Assembly: GCA_934589145.1 (NCBI GenBank)
Contig: CAKTNW010000033.1
Coordinates: 1-22,275 of the forward strand
DNA length: 22,275 bases
Direction of reading: 5' to 3'
Origin: an uncultured Oscillospiraceae bacterium
GTDB taxonomy: Bacteria; Bacillota; Clostridia; Oscillospirales; Oscillospiraceae
Shown here: positions 14,646 through 20,706 of the stretch, in pieces
Layout: the number at the start of each line of letters is the position of its first letter
Position numbering within the stretch: the stretch's first letter is position 1
Notes under the pieces: generated by a model
Told to the model about the DNA's origin: nothing
The model's input: only the letters and a program-made list of their open reading frames with translations
Databases searched by the model: none
Translations under genes and position numbers: made by a program

Positions 14646-14673
14646 TTGACAACCGACGGCGCATACCTATTAT
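14646..14673 (+). promoter_or_regulatory. Promoter upstream of the recombinase
   Basis: TTGACA (14646-14651), a 16-base spacer and TATTAT (14668-14673); an overlapping TATAAT gives a 19-base spacer. It lies about 110 bases upstream of the recombinase start. Confidence 0.62.
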
Positions 14674-14697
14674 AATGTACAGACCGCGAATTGTCGA

Positions 14698-14723
14698 AAA
14701 CCGTCGCCTTTTGGCGGCGGTTT
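14698..14723 (+). terminator. Leader hairpin, possible attenuator of the recombinase
   Basis: AAACCGTCGCC (14698-14708) pairs with GGCGGCGGTTT (14713-14723) over 11 positions with one wobble. The preceding GCGAATTGTC and this hairpin resemble the small RNA at 18.3 kb. The T run is weak (TTTCCC), so it may only partly stop transcription and keep recombinase levels low. Confidence 0.5.
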
Positions 14724-14785
14724 CCCTATTACACAGAGGGTGCGGCCTGTCCGTTTCCGGCAGCGTACCCGGAAAGGAACGACAT

Positions 14786-15829
14786 ATGAAACGTGCAAAC
14801 GGAACAGGAAACGTCGTCCGGCTGTCGGGACGGCGCAGGCGGCCATGGGCGGTGCGGGTCTCCTGCCGCGGCGAGGACGGCCGCACGGTGCAGCGGATGA
14901 TCAGCTATCACGAACGGGCCGCCGACGCGCAGGACGCGCTGGAGGCATACAACCGCCGGACGGTTCAGCGCGTGAGCGCGCCGGCTGACATGACGGTGGC
15001 CCAGGTGTTCAGCGGATGGAGCGCCCGGGAATACCGCAAGCTGAACAAGGGCTCCATCGCCAGCCACAACGCCGCGTGGCGCAAGCGGGTCAGCCGGTTC
15101 GCCGACCGCAGGATGCGCAGCGTGACGCTGGACGATTGGCAGTCCATTCTGGACGAGGATGAGCGCCGCGGCCTGTGCCGGTCGGTCATCATGAACGACG
15201 CCATCCTGATCAAGGCGCTGAACCGCTACGCCATGGAGCGGGACATCATCGCCAAGGACTACTCCCTGTATCTGGACGTCCCCCATGCGGAGGTCAAGCA
15301 CCCCCGTGACGCGCTGACGGAGCAGCAGCTGCGCCGCCTGAAACAGCTGGCGGCGGCAGGCACACCCTATGCCGACACGGCGCTGATGCTGTGCTATACC
15401 GGTTTCCGCATCAACGAATTTCTGTCGCTGACGGGGCAGTCCTATCACCCGGATGGCGACTATTTGCAAGGCGGCCTGAAAACCCAGGCCGGGCGCTCGC
15501 GCATGGTTCCGGTGCATCCTCTGATCGCCCCCTATCTGGCATCGTGGCTGGCCCGGGCGGGCGAGACCATCATCTGCCGGGACAACGGAAAGCCCATGCG
15601 TGACACGGAGTACCGCCGCGTGTTCGCGGAGCTGATGACGCGGATCGGCGCGGCGGGCGCGACGCCCCACTGCTGCCGCCATACCTTCGCCACCCGGCTG
15701 CATGCGGCGGGCGTCGATCCCATCACCGTGAAATGGCTGATGGGGCACAGCACAAAGGCGGATATCACGGCCCAATACACCCACAAAACGCTGGCCGTTC
15801 TGCGGCGCGGGATCCTGCGTCTTTCGTGA
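14786..15829 (+). CDS. Tyrosine recombinase (Tn916-integrase type), likely DNA invertase
   Basis: The 347-residue protein has an N-terminal arm-binding domain (NGTGNVVRLSGRRRRPWAVRV... about 1-60). A core-binding SAM-like domain follows (about 70-160), then the catalytic domain (about 175-345). The full active-site set is visible: Arg208 (CYTGFRINEF), Lys232 (GGLKTQAG), His295-x-x-Arg298 (HCCRHTFATRL), His321 (LMGHS) and nucleophile Tyr331 (ITAQYTH). These enzymes cut and rejoin DNA at paired inverted-arm sites. I chose the ATG at 14786, preceded by GGAAAGGAA; upstream in-frame starts lie across the leader hairpin. No excisionase, phage or conjugation genes are nearby. It sits between inverted, not direct, repeats, which points to inversion rather than integration. 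Confidence 0.93.
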   Translation: MKRANGTGNVVRLSGRRRRPWAVRVSCRGEDGRTVQRMISYHERAADAQDALEAYNRRTVQRVSAPADMTVAQVFSGWSAREYRKLNKGSIASHNAAWRKRVSRFADRRMRSVTLDDWQSILDEDERRGLCRSVIMNDAILIKALNRYAMERDIIAKDYSLYLDVPHAEVKHPRDALTEQQLRRLKQLAAAGTPYADTALMLCYTGFRINEFLSLTGQSYHPDGDYLQGGLKTQAGRSRMVPVHPLIAPYLASWLARAGETIICRDNGKPMRDTEYRRVFAELMTRIGAAGATPHCCRHTFATRLHAAGVDPITVKWLMGHSTKADITAQYTHKTLAVLRRGILRLS

Positions 15830-15916
15830 CGGGCGTTAGCAGCGGGTCAGCGGCGGGTCAGCGACACCGGCAGCCACCGAAGGCCCATTCCAGCGGTATT
15901 TCCGCCGCCAGAACGC

Positions 15917-16031
15917 ATAAACAACGTTTTTACGAAAAAATTTTATGGAGGAAAAAGAACATGAAGAAAATTGTTGCTCTGGTTCTGAGCCTGGTTATGG
16001 CTCTGAGCCTGTGCACCGTGGCCTTCGCTGC
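15917..16031 (+). repeat. Right arm of a perfect 115-bp inverted repeat
   Basis: Exact inverted match of 14071-14185, covering the leader, ribosome site and first 23 codons of gene B. The 87 bases between the recombinase stop and this arm contain no TTGACA/TATAAT-like pair. Confidence 0.97.
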
Positions 16032-16875
16032 TGAGGCTGTCAAGAACGGCGATACCGTTTATGATGCCAAGAGCGATGCGACTGCGACTGCCTACACCTA
16101 TGTCGACGAGAAGTACGTCGCCGGTGACGACAACTACCTGCCCCACTTTGTGGATGCCGAGGGTAATTGGTACTATGTCGGCGGTTCCAACGACACTACC
16201 CTGTATGTCAAGGGCGGCGCTGTTGCTGCTCTGACCCTGGGCGATGAGATCGAGGATCACGACGACCTGCTGTACAACTACAAGGCTGATGATAAGGTCG
16301 CCAAGCAGGCTTGGTCCTGCACCAAGGACGAGCTGAAGGCCGGCTGGAAGTACACCAACGAGGATGACGATACCGTCTACTGCGTCGAGGACAAGAAGGA
16401 TGGCGACACCCTGGTTCTGTTCGAGGGCAAGATCTACAACACCCTGGCTTACACTCCCGTGAAGGGCCAGCACCTGCTGTACAACAAGACCGACAAGAGC
16501 GGCAACGTTATCGAGACCGAGGTCAAGGATAAGGTTGGCGTGTACGAGGCTCCCTGCGCTGCTTGCGGCAAGGTCATCGTGTATCAGAAGACCAACGTCA
16601 CCGTTGGTGGTTACCTGTATCAGGATCTGACCAAGGAGTACTCCGAGTGGCTGTCCACCTATCTGAAGGACGCTGCTAAGCCCGTTGGTACCGATTGGAT
16701 TGAGGGTCGCATCTATGTCGCTAACGAGGGTGACAACGTCACCGGCGGCACCACCAAGACTGATGGTGTGAACTCCGCTAAGACCTTCGACGCTGGTGTT
16801 GCCATGTACGTTGGCATGAGCCTGCTGTCCGTCGCTGGCGGCGCTGTCGTCATCGGCAAGAAGAAGGAGTTCTAA
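15961..16875 (+). CDS. Secreted C-terminally anchored protein B (apparently silent copy)
   Basis: This 304-residue protein is a paralogue of gene A in the opposite orientation. It shares the identical signal peptide, the cysteines C120 and C141, the APCAACGK pair (C199/C202), the TNVTVGGYLYQDLTK block and the anchor tail SAKTFDAGVAMYVGMSLL...GKKKEF. Differences cluster at residues 36-60, 66-80, 97-112 and 172-192, and around EYSEWLSTYLKDAAK. The GGAGG site is the same as in gene A. The only DNA upstream is the end of the recombinase gene, with no promoter recognisable, so it would be expressed only by read-through or after inversion. The frame is intact, with no decay, which argues that the copy is used. 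Function is unknown; a surface or wall-associated role is inferred. Confidence 0.88.
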   Translation: MKKIVALVLSLVMALSLCTVAFAAEAVKNGDTVYDAKSDATATAYTYVDEKYVAGDDNYLPHFVDAEGNWYYVGGSNDTTLYVKGGAVAALTLGDEIEDHDDLLYNYKADDKVAKQAWSCTKDELKAGWKYTNEDDDTVYCVEDKKDGDTLVLFEGKIYNTLAYTPVKGQHLLYNKTDKSGNVIETEVKDKVGVYEAPCAACGKVIVYQKTNVTVGGYLYQDLTKEYSEWLSTYLKDAAKPVGTDWIEGRIYVANEGDNVTGGTTKTDGVNSAKTFDAGVAMYVGMSLLSVAGGAVVIGKKKEF

Positions 16876-16898
16876 TTTAGAACCTCGTTCTGATTCAT

Positions 16899-16930
16899 AA
16901 AAAGAGACGCTCGCAAGAGCGCCTCTTTTT
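16899..16930 (+). terminator. Terminator of surface protein gene B
   Basis: A 14-bp stem with one mismatch (16899-16912 with 16917-16930), a GCAA loop and a T7 run. It is homologous to the gene A terminator. Confidence 0.9.
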
Positions 16931-16935
16931 TTGCG

Positions 16936-17137
16936 TTGGGGGACGGGTACACACAAGATAGGGCGGGGTAGAACCCCGCCCCTACGAAATATCACAAGAA
17001 TCCGGCGGGCGGATGTGGGCATCCGCCCCTACGAATGTCTACCGTAAGGTGCGCCGTAGGGCGGGGTGACCACATGCCGCCGCGAACACCCTGCCGTATC
17101 ACCGGCGGCGGGGTGTGGTCATCGCCCCCCCCACGGA
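16936..17137. repeat. Cluster of REP-like palindromes, copies 4 and 5
   Basis: This fills most of the 324-base gap between gene B and degV. Units seen are GGGCGGGG-TAGAA-CCCCGCCC (about 16951-16980), GGCGGATG-TGGG-CATCCGCC (about 17003-17022) and a larger inverted pair, GGCGGGGTGACCACA against TGTGGTCATCGCCCC (about 17054-17130). The stretch up to 16990 is the inverted counterpart of 13096-13188 beside gene A. No gene is visible. Confidence 0.8.
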
Positions 17138-17144
17138 TGATCGC

Positions 17145-17179
17145 AAAAACAGGGCGGGGTAGAACCCCGCCCTGTTTTT
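17145..17179 (-). terminator. Terminator of degV
   Basis: A perfect 16-bp stem (17145-17160 with 17164-17179) has an AGA loop and A5/T5 flanks. It is located just beyond the degV stop. Confidence 0.9.
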
Positions 17180-17199
17180 ACGCCTTTGTTACTCACGCC

Positions 17200-18096
17200 T
17201 CACGCCATCTCCGGGCGCTCGTCGCCGTAGAAGAACACGGCCACCGTGCCCGGCCCGGCGTGGCTGCCGATGATGGTGCCGATGTCGCAGATACGGATAT
17301 GGCCCTTCACATGGGGCAACCGCTCACCCAGCGCGTCGGCCAGCTGTTGGGCCAGCTCCGGGCACTGGGAATGGCAGATCCAGCACCGCTGGTCGTATTC
17401 CCGGCCGCCCTGGGCATGCTCCTCCACGGCGTCCACCGTGGCCTCGATGGCCTTGTGCTTGCCCCGCACCTTGTCGTAGGCCTTGATGGCGCCCTTGTTG
17501 TCCAGCCGCATCAGCGGGCAGATGTTCAGCACCGTGGCGATGGCCGCCGCCGCGCCGGACACCCGGCCTGTGCGCCGGAACTGGGTCATGTCGGTGGAGA
17601 AGAACTGGTGATGCACCTTGTTGCGGTTGTCCAGCACCCACTGGGCCGCCTCGTCCAGCGTCGCGCCCGCGTCCCGCATATCGGCCACCGTGTCCACCAG
17701 CAGTCCGTAGCCGGAGGACGAGCACAGGGAGTCGATCACCACCAGCTTCCGGTCGGGGTACTTCTCCTTCAGCAGATCCGCCGCCAGGAACGCGTTATGC
17801 ACCGAGCCGGACTGGCCGGAGGTAAACGCGATGTGCAGCACATCGCCCTGCTGCAGCAGGCTCTCGAAAAACTCGGCGTACTGCGCCACGTTGATCTGGC
17901 TGGTCTGGGGCAGCCTGCCCTCCCGAAGGAACTGATAGAACCGGGGCAGCGCCTGGGGATCCCGCCCCATGTCGTCGTCATACGTCACGCCGTCCACCAC
18001 ATAGGTGTAGAACAGCACCGGGATATGGCGGCTCTCCATGTAGCTGTAGGGCAGATCCACCGTAGAGCAGCAGCTCAGAATAAAGTTATCAGACAT
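17200..18096 (-). CDS. DegV family fatty-acid-binding protein
   Basis: DegV/FakB-type proteins bind a fatty acid in a central cavity and, in the Fak system, present it to the kinase FakA for phospholipid synthesis. The 298-residue product shows the family pattern: an N-terminal strand ending CCSTVDLPYSY, TSQINVAQYAEFFESLL (TSQ motif), IAFTSGQSGSVHNA (ligand carboxylate loop), VIDSLCSSSGYGLLV and the C-terminal GTIIGSHAGPGTVAVFFYG. Length is typical. AAAGGAGAG precedes the ATG. It is a single gene with its own strong promoter and terminator; no fakA-like gene is in the window. Two adjacent cysteines (residues 9-10) replace the more usual DSxxD opening. Confidence 0.92.
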   Translation of the reverse strand: MSDNFILSCCSTVDLPYSYMESRHIPVLFYTYVVDGVTYDDDMGRDPQALPRFYQFLREGRLPQTSQINVAQYAEFFESLLQQGDVLHIAFTSGQSGSVHNAFLAADLLKEKYPDRKLVVIDSLCSSSGYGLLVDTVADMRDAGATLDEAAQWVLDNRNKVHHQFFSTDMTQFRRTGRVSGAAAAIATVLNICPLMRLDNKGAIKAYDKVRGKHKAIEATVDAVEEHAQGGREYDQRCWICHSQCPELAQQLADALGERLPHVKGHIRICDIGTIIGSHAGPGTVAVFFYGDERPEMA

Positions 18097-18123
18097 CGTG
18101 ATCTCTCCTTTCTCCTCAAGGAT

Positions 18124-18151
18124 ATTATAGCAGATTTTACCATACTGTCAA
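18124..18151 (-). promoter_or_regulatory. degV promoter
   Basis: On the minus strand a perfect TTGACA (18151-18146), a 16-base spacer and a perfect TATAAT (18129-18124). Confidence 0.85.
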
Positions 18152-18219
18152 TAATGTCCCACGCTAAGAAAGCTAATGCAGCGCATTAGAATAGAGAAGC
18201 GAAGCCCGGCTGCAAAGGC

Positions 18220-18247
18220 TTGACAAACGGAGGAAATTCGGTATAAT
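18220..18247 (+). promoter_or_regulatory. Promoter of small RNA at 18.3 kb
   Basis: A perfect TTGACA (18220-18225), a 16-base spacer and a perfect TATAAT (18242-18247). No protein-coding frame follows. Confidence 0.8.
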
Positions 18248-18253
18248 AAAAGC

Positions 18254-18355
18254 AAGGGTATTATGTCGCAGAGCGGCTTGACCCTTGGTTAATAACGAAT
18301 TGTCAGATTATGCTCTGAAAACCGTCACTTGCCAGAGTGGCGGTTTTCCCATTTT
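18254..18355 (+). ncRNA. Candidate small RNA, homologue of the 14.4-kb antisense RNA
   Basis: A transcript of about 100 bases is predicted. It has a 5' stem CAAGGGT...ACCCTTG (closing about 22 bases) and ends in the hairpin GAAAACCGTCACT-AGTGGCGGTTTTC (18317-18348). CAGATTATG before the hairpin also occurs in the 14.4-kb RNA. It overlaps the 3' end of the decayed peptide gene on the other strand. It may have outlived its target or act elsewhere; not a recognised Rfam-type RNA to me. Confidence 0.55.
18317..18348. terminator. Hairpin terminator of the 18.3-kb small RNA
   Basis: A 13-bp stem with one wobble and the loop TGCCAG. Near-identical to 14420-14451. The minus strand codes for the conserved peptide end ENRHSGK. 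Confidence 0.75.
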
Positions 18356-18372
18356 ATCCGTAGTGTGAACAC
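18325..18372 (-). pseudogene. 3' remnant of a small peptide gene (26-residue family)
   Basis: The minus strand reads VFTLRIKWENRHSGK and a stop, matching the C-terminal part (FTVTIIVKKRENRHSAK) of the peptide at 14428-14508. Upstream the frame runs into a REP-like palindrome (18379-18408), and no start codon with a ribosome site is found. A minus-strand promoter remains at 18573-18601. It appears to be a disrupted member of the same family. Confidence 0.6.
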
Positions 18373-18378
18373 AAATAT

Positions 18379-18420
18379 GTAGGGGCCGACGACTCTGTCG
18401 GCCCCTATGAACGTCTACCG
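18379..18420. repeat. REP-like palindrome, copy 6, inside the peptide locus
   Basis: GTAGGGGCCGAC-GACTCT-GTCGGCCCCTAT (18379-18408) is followed by GAACGTCTACCGAAG. The tail resembles GAATGTCTACCGTAAG after copy 4 at about 17034. It seems to have inserted in the 5' part of the small peptide gene. Confidence 0.8.
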
Positions 18421-18448
18421 AAGTACCTTCAAAGACAAGATGGATGCT

Positions 18449-18502
18449 GCGGCAGCATAGCTGCCGCGATCGGAGGCTAAAAACATGCCACCGGCATGTT
18501 TT
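18449..18502. repeat. Two adjacent hairpins in the degV-aroF gap
   Basis: GCGGCAGC-ATA-GCTGCCGC (18449-18467) and AAAACATGCC-ACC-GGCATGTTTT (18480-18502). The second has T-runs on both sides and could terminate the minus-strand leader transcript from 18573-18601. The rest of the 607-base gap (18097-18703) is accounted for by promoters, the small RNA, the REP copy and these hairpins. Confidence 0.7.
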
Positions 18503-18572
18503 CTTAACGCCCCGACGCCCCGCTTTGTTTAATACATAATACCCTTGCACAGGGCCGCAGCCCCGCAAAACA

Positions 18573-18601
18573 AGTGTATCATATACGGCTTTTTTTGTCA
18601 A
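18573..18601 (-). promoter_or_regulatory. Minus-strand promoter facing the decayed peptide gene
   Basis: TTGACA (18601-18596), a 17-base spacer and TACACT (18578-18573). Its leader carries GCAAGGGTATTATGT (18548-18534), which is also present in the opposing small RNA (18252-18266). Confidence 0.68.
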
Positions 18602-18624
18602 TAAATGAGTATCTCACCCCCGTA

Positions 18625-18653
18625 TTGCCAATCTCCGCAAAACATGCTATACT
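18625..18653 (+). promoter_or_regulatory. aroF promoter
   Basis: TTGCCA (18625-18630), a 17-base spacer and TATACT (18648-18653). It lies 50 bases before the DAHP synthase start. Confidence 0.72.
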
Positions 18654-18703
18654 GTATCAGTTGACACATTACCCGCGGTTTCGCGGCGTTTTCGGAGGCA
18701 TAT

Positions 18704-19708
18704 ATGCTGGTTTTCATCAAAAAAGACACGCCGGAGGCGGCCATCCGCTCTCTGGTGATCCAACTGAGCCGCCAGGGCATCGGCGCGGCACGGGCCGACA
18801 GCGGCGGCCAGATCCTGCTGACGCTGGTGGGCCCCACCTGGACGCTGGACGAGCAGCACCTGCTGGCGCTGCCCCATGTGGCGGACGTGAAGCGGCTGAC
18901 CCCGGTGTGGCGTCTGGCCTCCCGCCAGCACCATCCGGAGGACACGGTGGTGTCCGTGGGCGGCGTACCCATCGGCGGCGGAAGCTTCTGCCTGATGGCG
19001 GGCCCCTGCGCCATCGAATCCGCCTTCCAGATGCAGTCCGTGGCCCGGTCGGTCAAGGCCGTCGGCGCGGTGATGCTGCGGGGCGGCGCGTATAAGCCCC
19101 GCACCTCCCCCTACGCCTTCCAGGGCTTCGGCGCGCCTGCGCTGGAGCTGCTGGCCCAGACGGGAAAGGAGATGGGCCTGCCCACCGTGTCGGAGATCAC
19201 CGACGCCGCCCAGCTGCCCCAGTTCGAGCATGTGGACATGCTGCAGGTGGGGGCCCGGAGCATGCAGAACTACGAGCTGCTGCGTGCCCTGGGCGGGCAG
19301 CCCAAGCCGGTGCTGCTGAAGCGCTCCGTGGGCGCCACGGTGGAGGAGCTGCTGCAATCGGCGGAGTACATTCTCTCCGGCGGCAACCCCAACGTGGTGC
19401 TGTGTGAGCGGGGCGTCCGCAGCTTCTCCAGAACCAGCCGGGCGGCGCTGGATGTCAGCGTCATCCCGGTGCTGAAGCAGATGACCCACCTGCCGGTGAT
19501 CGTGGATCCCAGCCACGCGGCGGGAAGCGCGGCGCTGGTGCCGCCGCTGGCGCTGGCCGCCGTGGCGGCGGGCGCGGACGGCCTGCTGATCGAGGTACAT
19601 GACCGGCCTGCCGCCGCTCTCAGCGACCCGGCCCAGTCCATGAGCTGCACCGCCTTCGCCGAACTGGCGGAGAAGCTCCAGAAGGTCCGTCAGGCCATCG
19701 GGGAATGA
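18704..19708 (+). CDS. aroF: 3-deoxy-7-phosphoheptulonate synthase (DAHP synthase, type I-beta)
   Basis: This enzyme condenses phosphoenolpyruvate and erythrose-4-phosphate, the first step of the shikimate pathway to aromatic amino acids. The 334-residue protein has an N-terminal ferredoxin-like regulatory domain (about 1-70, MLVFIKKDTPEAAI...), as in the Thermotoga-type enzyme. The TIM-barrel follows: MAGPCAIES (to residue 106), RGGAYKPRTSPYAFQG (126-141), VGARSMQNYELL, LKRSVGATVEE, CERGVRSF and VIVDPSHAAG. KRSVGAT differs from the commoner KRGMSAT. GGAGG lies seven bases before the ATG. The N-terminal domain suggests feedback inhibition by tyrosine or phenylalanine. The next gene starts 44 bases later with no terminator, so they may be co-transcribed. 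Confidence 0.94.
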   Translation: MLVFIKKDTPEAAIRSLVIQLSRQGIGAARADSGGQILLTLVGPTWTLDEQHLLALPHVADVKRLTPVWRLASRQHHPEDTVVSVGGVPIGGGSFCLMAGPCAIESAFQMQSVARSVKAVGAVMLRGGAYKPRTSPYAFQGFGAPALELLAQTGKEMGLPTVSEITDAAQLPQFEHVDMLQVGARSMQNYELLRALGGQPKPVLLKRSVGATVEELLQSAEYILSGGNPNVVLCERGVRSFSRTSRAALDVSVIPVLKQMTHLPVIVDPSHAAGSAALVPPLALAAVAAGADGLLIEVHDRPAAALSDPAQSMSCTAFAELAEKLQKVRQAIGE

Positions 19709-19752
19709 TCACCGGCGCGCAGGCGCCGCAGCAACATAAGGAGGATATCACC

Positions 19753-20115
19753 ATGCCCCACGTTCATGTCACCGTTACCGGAAAGCACACCCGCGAATGG
19801 AAGCAGGAGCTGATGGATTTCGCCGCGGCCACCATCCACGCCAACACCAGCACCCCGCTGAAGAATGTGTACGTCTACATCCACGAGATGGATCCCGAGA
19901 ACGTCCGCAAGACCGCGCCCATCGTGCGCATCGACTGGACGGCCATCCCGGATCGCACCCAGGCGGCCAAGAACGCCATCATGACGGCGCTGACCGACAA
20001 GCTGGCGGAGATCACCGGTGAGAACAAGCTGGAGATCAGCATCCTCATCAACGACTTCCCTCTGGCCTGCGGCATGCTGGGCGGCATCTCCCGGGCCGAC
20101 AACTGCGACTGGTGA
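19753..20115 (+). CDS. Tautomerase family protein (4-OT/MIF fold)
   Basis: The 120-residue product starts MPHVHVTVTGKHTREWKQEL; removal of Met leaves the N-terminal proline that serves as the catalytic base in this superfamily. NVYVYIHEMDPENV fits the second beta strand and turn of a 4-oxalocrotonate tautomerase-like unit. At 120 residues it is longer than a classical 62-residue monomer and closer to the MIF or malonate semialdehyde decarboxylase size. The substrate is unknown. AAGGAGG precedes the ATG. It follows aroF closely, hinting at an aromatic or keto-acid substrate (for example phenylpyruvate), but that is inference. Confidence 0.8.
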   Translation: MPHVHVTVTGKHTREWKQELMDFAAATIHANTSTPLKNVYVYIHEMDPENVRKTAPIVRIDWTAIPDRTQAAKNAIMTALTDKLAEITGENKLEISILINDFPLACGMLGGISRADNCDW

Positions 20116-20141
20116 CGCAGAGCCAAAAAGCAGGCGGCGCT

Positions 20142-20612
20142 ATGCGCCTTAATACACATAGCCCAACACCTTCTCCTCAAGTACAAAAGCCTGTTCTCGT
20201 ATTATTTTACATCGGTATCGGCTTGCTGTACCCACTCTTCTTGTTTGGTTCATTCGCTGGTTTTTATTATGAGAAAAGTGTGCTGAGCGGCATCTTGATG
20301 CTTGCCATCCCAACAGCGATGACGATAGTGTGCTGTACCATAACGAGCGATATGCGCAAGGCGTATATCGAAGTGGATGAAAGCACGATCCGTGTGGTGG
20401 ACTACTATTTTGGCATAAAAAAAGAGAAGCTGTTTTCATTTGCGGACATTACAAGCGCTGAAATCGTCACTGGGTACTCACCTCGGGTGAAGGGCTACCG
20501 AATCAGTGCCGGGGGTACGCAATACATTGTTGTGAGGAAAGGCAACGAGTACCTTTTCAAAGTGATCTGCACAGCGGACACGATCAACATTTTTCAGAAA
20601 TATCTTGTGTAA
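20142..20612 (+). CDS. Membrane protein with PH-like C-terminal domain, unknown
   Basis: About 156 residues. Two membrane segments lie near residues 22-45 and 51-70 (VLVLFYIGIGLLYPLFLFGSF, LMLAIPTAMTIVCC). A soluble domain follows with alternating strands (AYIEVDESTIRVVDYYFGIKKEKLFSFADITSAEIVTGY). This pattern resembles bacterial PH (bPH) domains. Start choice is uncertain: the ATG at 20142 has a weak AGGCGG, while a GTG at 20112 overlaps the tautomerase stop (GTGA) without a clear site. The DNA is visibly more AT-rich than its neighbours (TTTTTATTATGAG, TTTTTCAG), suggesting a recent arrival or low expression. A strong terminator follows. Confidence 0.68.
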   Translation: MRLNTHSPTPSPQVQKPVLVLFYIGIGLLYPLFLFGSFAGFYYEKSVLSGILMLAIPTAMTIVCCTITSDMRKAYIEVDESTIRVVDYYFGIKKEKLFSFADITSAEIVTGYSPRVKGYRISAGGTQYIVVRKGNEYLFKVICTADTINIFQKYLV

Positions 20613-20643
20613 TGGCTCTTGGTATATTGAATCAACCAAATAG

Positions 20644-20678
20644 CAACCAGGCGTGACCACTGCGGTCACGCCTGGTTG
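20644..20678 (+). terminator. Terminator after the membrane protein gene
   Basis: A perfect 15-bp stem (20644-20658 with 20664-20678) has a five-base loop, then TTTATTT. It also lies 29 bases past the convergent dehydrogenase stop. Confidence 0.9.
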
Positions 20679-20706
20679 TTTATTTGTTCGGCAGTTTTGA
20701 AACGTT

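Larger units (their letters stand above)
14186..15916. mobile_element. Putative invertible DNA segment (1731 bp)
   Basis: The segment is bounded by the two perfect 115-bp inverted repeats. It carries an outward promoter at its left edge, a peptide/antisense-RNA module and a tyrosine recombinase gene. The flanking repeats are inverted, not direct, so recombination between them would flip the segment rather than delete it. A flip would move the promoter from gene A to gene B at identical spacing. Orientation switching is inferred; only one orientation is seen here. Confidence 0.65.

Noticed and set aside
14597..14785. Longer N-terminus for the recombinase
   Set aside because: The extension would cross the promoter, leader hairpin and a region with no ribosome site. 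The ATG at 14786 has a good site and starts the normal arm-binding domain.
14186..15916. Simple insertion of an integrative element or phage remnant
   Set aside because: An integrase-mediated insertion leaves direct repeats at its ends. Here the bordering repeats are inverted, and there are no excisionase, replication or transfer genes.
15943..17022. 359-codon minus-strand frame opposite gene B
   Set aside because: It arises from the codon bias of gene B. The signal peptide, ribosome site and paralogue are on the plus strand.
13046..17179. CRISPR array from the repeated GC-rich units
   Set aside because: The units are palindromic, unequal in size and spacing, and inverted relative to each other; there are no regular spacers or cas genes.
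18242..18360. 6S RNA, tRNA or other housekeeping RNA
   Set aside because: There is no cloverleaf or long 6S-like open bubble; length and the terminator match the small antisense RNA at 14.4 kb instead.
18308..18601. 97-codon minus-strand frame in the degV-aroF gap
   Set aside because: It starts inside the -35 element and runs through two hairpins and a REP-like palindrome; the peptide remnant is in another frame.
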